Source: DASTDH01 sp035601575 (GTDB lineage Bacteria; Verrucomicrobiota; Verrucomicrobiia; Chthoniobacterales; JAFAMB01). Taken from it: a stretch of 7,094 nucleotides of DNA. A model generated the notes under the pieces. It ran no database searches and was not told the origin of the DNA. It worked only from the letters and a program-made list of their open reading frames with translations. This document shows positions 1 to 4,650 of the stretch, in pieces (positions within the stretch are counted from its first letter, which is position 1; the number at the start of each line of letters is the position of its first letter). The position numbers were made by a program, and so were the translations under genes. The stretch is from assembly GCA_035601575.1 (NCBI GenBank), contig DATNNZ010000218.1, forward strand, positions 1 to 7,094, written 5' to 3'.

Positions 1-170
1 ATCACCTCTCACCGTTCCCCGGCGTTCCCCGACTTCGCCCGTCGTTCGAAACTCCGGAAGCTTCGTCGGGCAAGCCCGGCGTTATCCCAACTCACAGTTG
101 CCCTTCGGCCCTAGATTGGTCCACAATCTTTGCTTCTGGTGACGACCTGTCTTAATCCCCCGAAGGAGCA
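1..170. other. upstream spacer before the phosphoesterase gene, partly beyond the window edge
   Basis: No gene could be supported here. The stretch is C-rich at its left end, with the 9-mer CGTTCCCCG repeated at 13-21 and 23-31. GTCGGG (65-70) and CCCGGC (75-80) could form a short hairpin with a 4-nt loop, but no T-tract follows. A TAA at 153-155 closes the reading frame of the downstream gene. AAGGAG at 163-168 is a Shine-Dalgarno sequence two bases before its GTG start. I could not identify a convincing promoter. Confidence 0.5.
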
Positions 171-950
171 GTGAAACTTCTTTTAACCGCCGATCTTCAT
201 TTTCATATTCCGTGGTTTGAGTGGCTGCGGGAGGTCGCTTCAGAATATGATCTTGTGGCCATCGGAGGCGATCTGCTCGATCTGGAGAACCAACAAGGAA
301 TGGCGCGGCAGCTGATCTATCTTTACGAGTGGGTTCAGCGTTGCGTGAAGCGACCCGTGAATTTGACGATTTGCACCGGAAACCATGATTTTCCGTCTGG
401 CGCTCCTTTAATTTACCCAGGGGTTCCGCTTCCCAACGGTAAACTGGCAATCCTGCGCCAGTTTGCGTCTGCCCGCCCCTGGCCCCAGGCGCTGAAGCTG
501 AATCACCAGGTTGCCGTTGACGGCGATGAAAAAATGTTTCGGTTCCGTTCAGGCGAGAACCTGGCGGTCACTTGCTGCCCGTATCGTGCCGATGGGTACG
601 TGGAACAACTGCGCCCGTATGCGCTGCCTTGGCTCGTTTTGCACCACGAGCCGCCTGCCAATAGCCTGATTGCTACGCCGAAAAACGGCAATCTAGCGTT
701 TGCCCAGGCGATTCGGCGGAGCGAACCAACCTGGTCACTCAGCGGGCATGTCCACTTTACCGTTGGCGACGACAATCATTTCTTTGAGCGAAGCGGATCA
801 ACAATCTGTTTCAATTGCCGGCAAAACCCGCCGGGCGGTCTGCTGCCGCCCGAACCTAATGTGATCATTGTAGATTCGAAGCGCCGGGAAGCGACATGGA
901 GACGCTGGATCACTCACGGCTCGAACGAGGAAACGACGATTGAGTTGTAG
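171..950 (+). CDS. calcineurin-like metallophosphoesterase
   Basis: This 259-residue soluble protein has the complete two-metal phosphoesterase signature in order: D8-x-H10, G33-D34-x-x-D37, G70-N71-H72-D73, H158-H159 and G192-H193-V194-H195. Family members hydrolyse phosphomono- or phosphodiester bonds using Mn/Fe/Zn. The real substrate (nucleic acid, cyclic nucleotide or other) cannot be read from the motifs. There is no signal peptide or membrane segment, so it is probably cytoplasmic. The start is GTG at 171: an in-frame TAA lies at 153-155, no other start codon falls between, AAGGAG precedes it at 163-168, and the metal motif begins at residue 8 as expected. It stands alone, convergent with glnA. 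The SbcD/Mre11 nuclease branch also carries these motifs, but no SbcC partner is present and the length fits a small stand-alone enzyme. Family call is firm; specific function unknown. Confidence 0.88.
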   Translation: MKLLLTADLHFHIPWFEWLREVASEYDLVAIGGDLLDLENQQGMARQLIYLYEWVQRCVKRPVNLTICTGNHDFPSGAPLIYPGVPLPNGKLAILRQFASARPWPQALKLNHQVAVDGDEKMFRFRSGENLAVTCCPYRADGYVEQLRPYALPWLVLHHEPPANSLIATPKNGNLAFAQAIRRSEPTWSLSGHVHFTVGDDNHFFERSGSTICFNCRQNPPGGLLPPEPNVIIVDSKRREATWRRWITHGSNEETTIEL

Positions 951-951
951 G

Positions 952-983
952 GTAGGGCTTGGCGGAGTCGGGTTTCGCCCTAC
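952..983. repeat. imperfect palindrome after the phosphoesterase gene, possible + strand terminator or REP-like unit
   Basis: GTAGGGC (952-958) and GCCCTAC (977-983) are exact inverted repeats around an 18-nt loop. GGCG (961-964) and CGCC (976-979) could pair as an alternative. It begins two bases after the phosphoesterase stop codon. It lacks a T-tract, so termination is only a possibility. A dispersed REP-like repeat is equally likely and would need other copies elsewhere in the genome. Confidence 0.35.
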
Positions 984-992
984 GATGCCGCG

Positions 993-1025
993 AAAAAAAA
1001 AGGCGCCTGGGAACAGGCGCCTTTT
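993..1025 (-). terminator. rho-independent terminator of glnA
   Basis: GGCGCCTG (1002-1009) and CAGGCGCC (1014-1021) form a perfect 8-bp GC-rich stem around a 4-nt loop. Read on the - strand the hairpin is followed by nine consecutive T (complement of 993-1001), a textbook intrinsic terminator starting about 20 bp after the glnA stop codon. On the + strand the trailing run is only TTTT (1022-1025), so it may also stop transcripts from the phosphoesterase gene, but less efficiently. Confidence 0.9.
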
Positions 1026-1042
1026 CCAATCTGGCCGAAAGA

Positions 1043-2452
1043 TTACAGATCGAAATACATGAAAAACTCGTACGGATGCGGGCGCAAACGCAACGCATCG
1101 TACTCCTTCATTTTCATGTCGATCCAGTTATCAAGGAAATCTTTGTTGAACACGTCGCCTTTGAGGAGGAAATCGTGATCAGCTTTCAGCGCTTCGAGAG
1201 CGCCCAGCAGTGAATCAGGGACGCTGGGAACTTTGGCGAGCTCTTCGGGTGGCAACTCATAGAGGTTCTTGTCCAGCGGATCGCCCGGATCGATCCGGTT
1301 TTGGATACCATCTAGGCCAGCGAGCATAAGGGCTGCATTTGCCAGGTAAGGATTGGCCGCCGGGTCCGGCGTCCGGAACTCGACGCGCTTGGCTTTCGGG
1401 CTCGGCGAATAAGTTGGGATTCGGATGGCGGCCGAGCGATTCCGTGCGGAATAAGCGAGGTTCACCGGCGCTTCGAACCCAGGTACCAGGCGTTTGTAGC
1501 TATTGGTGGTTGGATTGGTAATCGCGGTGAGAGCGTGAGCATGTTTAAGAAGACCGCCGATGTAAAACAGCGCCATTTCGCTCAACCCGGCATATTTATC
1601 GCCGGCAAAAAGCGGTTTTCCACCTTTCCAAAGCGATGAGTGGGTATGCATTCCGGATCCGTTATCGCCAAAGAGCGGCTTCGGCATGAACGTAACCACT
1701 TTGTTGTACTTCTTCGCTACGTTCTTGGTGATGTACTTGTAGTACATCATGTGGTCAGCCATCAATTTCAGAGGAGCAAAGCGAATGTCGATTTCGGCTT
1801 GTCCAGCCGTACCCACTTCGTGGTGTTGTCGCTCAATGGGAATGCCCGCTTTCTCCATTTCCAGGCACATCTCGTTACGGATATCCTGTAGCGTGTCAGT
1901 GGGCGCAACCGGGAAGTATCCTTCTTTGTGCCGGACCTTGTAGCCAAGGTTCGGAAACTCTTCCCTTGCGGTGTTCCAGATACCTTCTGCGCTATCCACG
2001 CTGTGGAACGAGGTGTTGGACGTATAATCATAGCGGACATCATCGAAGATATAGAATTCGGCTTCGGGGCCGAAGTATGCGGTATCGGCGATACCAGTGC
2101 TCTTCAGGTAAGCTTCTGCCTTTTCCGCCACGCCGCGCGGGTCACGATCGTACGGTTCACGGGTAATCGGATCCTTGATCGTACAGATGAAGCTCAGTGT
2201 TGGTTCGGTATTAAAGACGTCGATCCAAGCGGTATCCGGATCCGGAATCACCAGCATATCGCTAGCATGTATGACCCTCCACCCGCGGATACTTGAACCA
2301 TCGAACCCCAATCCGTCCGTGAAAAGGTCTTCGCTGTATTCGTTTAACGTTGTGGTGAAGTGCTGCCAGGTACCGAGCAAATCGGCAAACTTGAAGTCGA
2401 TGAGTTTAACACCCTGTTTTTCGATGAATTTGGTTACTTCAGCTGGGGTCAT
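1043..2452 (-). CDS. glnA: glutamine synthetase type I (GSI)
   Basis: Glutamine synthetase makes glutamine from glutamate, ammonia and ATP, and is the main entry point for ammonia. The product has 469 residues, the same length as the E. coli dodecameric enzyme. Visible landmarks in order are the beta-grasp N-domain ending in DGSS (51-54), FGPEAEF (127-133) with metal-binding glutamates E130 and E132, NGSGMHTH (264-271) with the metal/ATP histidine H269, NRSAAIRIP (338-346), and RVEFRTPDPAANPYL (356-370). NLYELPPEE (396-404) contains Tyr398, which corresponds to the adenylylated tyrosine of GSI-beta enzymes, so control by an adenylyltransferase encoded elsewhere is expected. ATG at 2450-2452 gives the usual GSI N-terminus, but the sequence before it (AACCTCT) has no Shine-Dalgarno character. 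It lies 64 bp downstream of glnB and is probably cotranscribed with it, ending at the strong terminator at 993-1025. Confidence 0.98.
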   Translation of the reverse strand: MTPAEVTKFIEKQGVKLIDFKFADLLGTWQHFTTTLNEYSEDLFTDGLGFDGSSIRGWRVIHASDMLVIPDPDTAWIDVFNTEPTLSFICTIKDPITREPYDRDPRGVAEKAEAYLKSTGIADTAYFGPEAEFYIFDDVRYDYTSNTSFHSVDSAEGIWNTAREEFPNLGYKVRHKEGYFPVAPTDTLQDIRNEMCLEMEKAGIPIERQHHEVGTAGQAEIDIRFAPLKLMADHMMYYKYITKNVAKKYNKVVTFMPKPLFGDNGSGMHTHSSLWKGGKPLFAGDKYAGLSEMALFYIGGLLKHAHALTAITNPTTNSYKRLVPGFEAPVNLAYSARNRSAAIRIPTYSPSPKAKRVEFRTPDPAANPYLANAALMLAGLDGIQNRIDPGDPLDKNLYELPPEELAKVPSVPDSLLGALEALKADHDFLLKGDVFNKDFLDNWIDMKMKEYDALRLRPHPYEFFMYFDL

Positions 2453-2516
2453 AGAGGTTACAATTCAATGATCTGGTTTTTGTTCTGTTCGTACAGACGT
2501 CGGGTCCGCAATCTTT

Positions 2517-2846
2517 TCAGATTGCCCGCTCTCCACGTTCTTCCGTCCTGATCCGAATCACTTCGAGGAGATCTTTCACAACGATCTTCCCGTCGTCTCT
2601 TCGGTTGGTTCGAGCGCTCTGCTTTATTGCAGCAATCGCGGAGACGAGCAATTCGTTTTTGACAATCAGCTCGATTTTCAATTTTGGCGAAAATTGATGG
2701 CTGCCAAAATTCACTCGATCCTGTTCGGCTGATAATGGAAAACCTTTGACTTCGCTTACGGTCATTCCCTCGATACCGAGCTCGGCCAAAGCGGTTTTCA
2801 CCTCCTCCAACTTAAACGGCTTGATGATGGCCTCTAATTTTTTCAT
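2517..2846 (-). CDS. glnB: divergent P-II nitrogen regulatory protein with shortened T-loop
   Basis: P-II proteins are trimeric sensors of 2-oxoglutarate and ATP/ADP that bind and control GS-adenylyltransferase, NtrB or ammonium channels. The ends of this 109-residue protein are classical: MKKLEAIIKPFKLEEVK at 1-17, G27-M-T-V-S-E-V-K-G-F36, and EVIRIRTEE near the C-terminus. The T-loop is not. Residues 37-54 replace the usual GRQKGHTELYRGAEY segment, are three residues shorter, and contain neither the uridylylated Tyr51 nor the Gln39/Lys40 region used for Mg-ATP-2-oxoglutarate binding. The B-loop, normally TGKIGDGK, reads T80-NRRD-DGK87; the Lys58 equivalent (K55) and DGK are kept. The other two frames give no normal T-loop, so a frameshift is not the cause. 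The start is ATG at 2844-2846, with only a weak GGTGA upstream. It lies directly before glnA. Fold assignment is firm; whether it still senses the usual ligands is open. Confidence 0.93.
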   Translation of the reverse strand: MKKLEAIIKPFKLEEVKTALAELGIEGMTVSEVKGFPLSAEQDRVNFGSHQFSPKLKIELIVKNELLVSAIAAIKQSARTNRRDDGKIVVKDLLEVIRIRTEERGERAI

Positions 2847-2878
2847 TTTGGCAAATCACCGAGCGTGTTGGTAAAGAG

Positions 2879-2916
2879 GCGAGGAAGTGAGACTCCCTCC
2901 AAGTCCACTTCCTCGC
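2879..2916 (-). promoter_or_regulatory. strong hairpin in the glnB leader
   Basis: GCGAGGAAGTG (2879-2889) and CACTTCCTCGC (2906-2916) pair perfectly over 11 bp. After a bulged base, GACT (2891-2894) pairs with AGTC (2902-2905), leaving a 7-nt loop. On the - strand transcript the loop reads TGGAGGG, an exposed Shine-Dalgarno-like GGAGG, and the glnB ATG follows 32 nt after the stem. No T-run follows, so it is not a standard terminator. It may be an RNA element controlling or stabilising the glnBA message, or a DNA operator. It matches no riboswitch class that I recognise. Confidence 0.55.
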
Positions 2917-3040
2917 TTTAGAGACGCACGCCCCCCTTCGATCTCCGCTGGCTCCTTTTCCCCTTGTCAGCATCGATCGTTAGCCCTGATGCGCGAATTC
3001 ACATTCGGACCTCCTCCCGAATGAAGCCGGTCGAACTTAG

Positions 3041-3056
3041 AGCAGTTGCTATGCCA
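3041..3056 (-). promoter_or_regulatory. candidate sigma-54 (-24/-12) promoter for glnB-glnA
   Basis: On the - strand the sequence is TGGCATAGCAACTGCT. It matches the RpoN consensus TGGCAC-N5-TTGCW at five of six positions in the -24 box and four of five in the -12 box, with the invariant GG and GC exactly 10 bp apart. Transcription would start near 3029, giving a leader of about 180 nt before glnB. Placing nitrogen-assimilation genes under RpoN is well established in other bacteria. I could not see a clear NtrC-type enhancer site upstream, so this is a motif-based prediction. Confidence 0.6.
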
Positions 3057-3093
3057 GGTCGTGTAGTGTGCTGATTTCGCTGCGCAGCCGAGA

Positions 3094-3365
3094 TCATTCT
3101 CGCCTTAGGCTCGAATGAAATAGCCGATAGCCAATAGCCGATAGCCGATAGCAAATTGACGGCTCGAATGATGGCTAAAACAAGCCAGCCCGTAAGAAAG
3201 GATCAGGCGAAATGTTTCTTTCTTTCCAATTCGGTTTATTGATCTTTGCGTTCGTCGTCCGGCCATTCCACAGGCTATGGTTCTCGCCAATCAGGGGGCG
3301 CCCAAACCTCCGCGACAACACCAATTGGCTATCGGCTATTTCATTCGAGCCTAAGGCGAGAATGA
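3094..3365. repeat. 272-bp cassette bounded by a perfect 42-bp inverted repeat
   Basis: Positions 3094-3135 and 3324-3365 are exact reverse complements over 42 bp, or 46 bp with one mismatch (3090-3135 and 3324-3369). They enclose 188 bp of unique sequence. Each arm contains 7-bp units of the TAGCCGA/TAGCCAA type plus the word GGCTCGAATGA, which also recurs as a direct copy at 3161-3171. No open frame inside encodes a recognisable protein, and no target-site duplication is visible at the edges. The right arm ends two bases from the cynS stop codon. A non-autonomous mobile element or a transcript-end hairpin are both possible. Confidence 0.8.
3121..3155. repeat. tandem heptamer array (TAGCCGA/TAGCCAA)
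   Basis: Five consecutive 7-bp units are seen: TAGCCGA, TAGCCAA, TAGCCGA, TAGCCGA and a degenerate TAGCAAA. The first two units belong to the left inverted-repeat arm and the rest run into the cassette. The right arm carries only two units (3325-3338), so copy number differs between arms, as expected if units are gained and lost by replication slippage. Confidence 0.85.
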
Positions 3366-3367
3366 CC

Positions 3368-3799
3368 TCACCATCGCTTGTACGGAAGGAACTTACCGCA
3401 CATGGTGACTTGGACCCGATCACCTTTTGGATCCTCAACTTTGCCGATCTCCATCGTAAAGTCGATTGCGCTCATGATACCATCCCCGAACTGTTCATGG
3501 ATCAGCTCTTTGATCGTCTCTCCATAAACCAGAGTGATTTCGTGAAATCGATAGATTAAGGGGTCTTTGGGTACATCAGGCGAGTCGGTCGCCTTCATTG
3601 GCGGAGTTTGCAGGGCCTGAGCTACCTCTGGCCCGAGATCCAACAGCGCGCATAGTTTCGTGGCTTCCTCCGCACTGAGACTGTTTTGTCCCAGGCAAGC
3701 GGATGTGACGAAGACCGGAGAACGACCGACCTGTGCGGCGATCTTTTGCCAATCCAGTCCTTTCCTTTTCTTTGCTTCCAGAATTTGAGCCTTGTACAT
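3368..3799 (-). CDS. cynS: cyanase (cyanate hydratase)
   Basis: Cyanase decomposes cyanate with bicarbonate to ammonia and CO2 (via carbamate), detoxifying cyanate and supplying nitrogen. The 143-residue product has a helical N-terminal domain (about 1-65) containing the family pattern VGRSPVFVTSACLGQNSLSAEEA, and a C-terminal catalytic domain. The three catalytic residues are present: Arg84 and Glu87 in YRFHE, and Ser110 in GDGIMSAIDF. Their spacing equals that of E. coli R96, E99 and S122. The C-terminus GKFLPYKRW matches the normal family end, so the gene is complete although the stop codon touches the inverted-repeat cassette. ATG at 3797-3799 is forced by an in-frame TGA 12 nt before it, making the N-terminus about 12 residues shorter than in E. 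coli. No cynR or cynT is adjacent. The ammonia it makes is the substrate of the neighbouring GlnA. Confidence 0.96.
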   Translation of the reverse strand: MYKAQILEAKKRKGLDWQKIAAQVGRSPVFVTSACLGQNSLSAEEATKLCALLDLGPEVAQALQTPPMKATDSPDVPKDPLIYRFHEITLVYGETIKELIHEQFGDGIMSAIDFTMEIGKVEDPKGDRVQVTMCGKFLPYKRW

Positions 3800-3826
3800 G
3801 TGACCGGTTTCTCAGCCAATCCAGCC

Positions 3827-3928
3827 AGCAGCCTGTCGGACTTCGATCTTAAGGGAAAGGATAATTTGAGGTTTGACGGACAAACGGGCCGGCCGTGAAG
3901 ACAGGCTGCTCAAACTCCGCTTCGCGGA
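3827..3928 (+). repeat. two-hairpin repeat element, copy A
   Basis: AGCAGCCTGTC (3827-3837) and GACAGGCTGCT (3900-3910) pair perfectly over 11 bp and close an 84-nt stem-loop. Inside it GTTTG (3871-3875) and CAAAC (3881-3885) form a 5-bp hairpin. Five nt further on, TCCGC-TTC-GCGGA (3916-3928) is a perfect 5-bp hairpin. The same architecture recurs inverted at 3982-4085, with compensatory changes in the stems. It lies in the cynS upstream region. Confidence 0.65.
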
Positions 3929-3981
3929 CTAGGAATGAATTTTTAATTATTATTTGCTAAGCAAGTCAGCATGAATTTTCC

Positions 3982-4085
3982 TTCGCGAAGCGAAAATTTC
4001 AGCAGCCCGTCCTACATGACCCGCCTGTCTCTCAGCAAGATTCACAATCTACCCCGCCGCTCAATTCTAACTCCGACGGGCTGCT
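3982..4085 (-). repeat. two-hairpin repeat element, copy B (inverted)
   Basis: GACGGGCTGCT (4075-4085) and AGCAGCCCGTC (4001-4011) pair perfectly over 11 bp and close an 85-nt stem-loop. Read on the - strand, TTCGC-TTC-GCGAA (3994 down to 3982) follows after 6 nt. The 63-nt interior, reverse complemented, matches the interior of copy A at 33 of 62 ungapped positions, far more than the quarter expected by chance, so the two are diverged copies of one element. It ends just upstream of the SUKH gene. Confidence 0.65.
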
Positions 4086-4118
4086 TTCGACTTGCCGTTA
4101 AAAGGAAAGGTGCCATTG

Positions 4119-4583
4119 GTGCCATCGACGGATATGACCCAGGAAGATTTTGACAATCTGATCAAAGAAATCCGAGAAGAAGACCCGGATCAGCTTAGCT
4201 CCGAGTTTCTGGTGAGGGAAGAACCCTTGTCAGAAGAGAAGCTCGCCAAATTTGAACAAAAGGCGGGCTTCCAATTCCCCGAAGAGTATCGTTATTTTTT
4301 GAAGAAATTTGGTGCTGGAGAGATTGGCACTGTGACGGTTTTATCTCCGGATCCCGATAGCCAGTTCTCCATGTGGGACGGGAAGGAAGAATTCAATCGC
4401 GAGACTGGATTCCCTTTTGCTGAGGATAGCGACGGAATTTTTTACGCTTTCCTGGTCGAGAACGGAGTTTGCTCGAAAGACGTCTGGGCCGCCGAACAAG
4501 GAGCGAGCGGAGATCTAAGTTACACCGATTACGAGGACTTCTTTGAGTTTGTAGCTGAGGTCGGGTTCGGGGTGGATCTGTAG
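4119..4583 (+). CDS. SUKH superfamily (SMI1/KNR4) protein, possible orphan immunity protein
   Basis: This is a small acidic soluble protein of about 155 residues. The SMI1/KNR4 pattern begins at PLSEEKLAKFEQKAGFQFPEEYRYFLKKFGAGEIG (the helix leading into FPEEYRxFL, then a G-rich turn) and ends with YTDYEDFFEFVAEVGFGVDL, the typical C-terminal part. SUKH proteins commonly neutralise polymorphic or contact-dependent toxins, and some have other intracellular roles. No toxin gene lies beside it here, so an immunity role is inference. The start is uncertain. The frame is open from TTG 4092. GTG 4119 is chosen because AAGG at 4107-4110 precedes it by 8 nt; GTG 4110 and ATG 4134 are alternatives, and none of the four affects the domain. 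It is divergent from cynS and convergent with the MFS gene. Confidence 0.78.
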   Translation: MPSTDMTQEDFDNLIKEIREEDPDQLSSEFLVREEPLSEEKLAKFEQKAGFQFPEEYRYFLKKFGAGEIGTVTVLSPDPDSQFSMWDGKEEFNRETGFPFAEDSDGIFYAFLVENGVCSKDVWAAEQGASGDLSYTDYEDFFEFVAEVGFGVDL

Positions 4584-4593
4584 CGGGCAGAAA

Positions 4594-4636
4594 TTAGAAT
4601 CTAGAATTTAGAATCTTGATTCTAAATTCTAGATTC
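4594..4636. terminator. AT-rich 19-bp palindrome between convergent genes, probable bidirectional terminator
   Basis: Positions 4597-4615 and 4618-4636 are perfect reverse complements over 19 bp with a 2-nt centre. The left arm is made of 7-bp units: TTAGAAT, CTAGAAT, TTAGAAT (4594-4614). It lies between the SUKH stop (4583) and the MFS stop (4651), where a shared transcript end is expected. The stem is AT-rich and lacks a clean U-tract, so termination is inferred from position and structure. Confidence 0.6.
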
Positions 4637-4650
4637 CGGCTTCTGGAATA

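Larger units (their letters stand above)
2847..3367. other. 521-bp spacer between glnB and cynS
   Basis: This spacer holds no credible gene. From the glnB side it contains a long glnB leader with a strong hairpin (2879-2916), a -24/-12 promoter candidate (3041-3056), a 10-bp perfect palindrome GCTGCGCAGC (3079-3088), and the inverted-repeat cassette 3094-3365. The short open frames in it translate the heptamer array into repetitive AIGY-type peptides and have no family character. Confidence 0.7.
3800..4118. other. spacer between the divergent cynS and SUKH genes
   Basis: Both flanking genes start from this spacer, so promoters for each must lie here, but I found no pair of boxes good enough to call. 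Most of its length is taken up by two inverted copies of a two-hairpin element (3827-3928 and 3982-4085). They are separated by an AT-rich core at about 3935-3960 that contains the run ATTTTTAATTATTATTT. Confidence 0.6.

Noticed and set aside
108..135. Sigma-54-like promoter before the phosphoesterase gene (TTGG...TTTGC)
   Set aside because: The GG and GC are separated by 12 bp instead of the required 10, and the -24 box match is poor.
959..1213. Open frame on the + strand across the glnA terminator and glnA 3' end
   Set aside because: It begins in the spacer, reads through the terminator hairpin, and continues antisense to conserved GlnA codons. Its product has no recognisable features.
1928..2471. 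Several + strand open frames antisense to glnA
   Set aside because: They lie entirely opposite a well-conserved gene, lack ribosome sites and show no family pattern. They are by-products of glnA codon bias.
2690..2740. Frameshift as an explanation for the odd P-II T-loop
   Set aside because: The two alternative frames through this stretch give no QKGHTE or YRG sequence and one hits a stop quickly. The reading frame is also continuous with conserved sequence on both sides.
3121..3155. Possible CRISPR-like array
   Set aside because: Units are contiguous 7-mers with no spacers and no cas genes are present.
3105..3290. Small - strand frame ending in AIGYRLLAIGY-type peptide
   Set aside because: The repeated peptide is a translation of the TAGCCGA heptamer array. 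The frame crosses the cassette arm and has no start signal. The same applies to the frame at 5847-6068.
3360..3400. Truncation of cynS by insertion of the inverted-repeat cassette
   Set aside because: The product ends in GKFLPYKRW, which aligns with the natural C-terminus of cyanases, so nothing is missing.
3212..3559. 115-codon + strand frame over the cassette and the cynS 3' end
   Set aside because: Half of it is antisense to cyanase catalytic-domain codons and the rest is repeat arm; no protein family is recognised.
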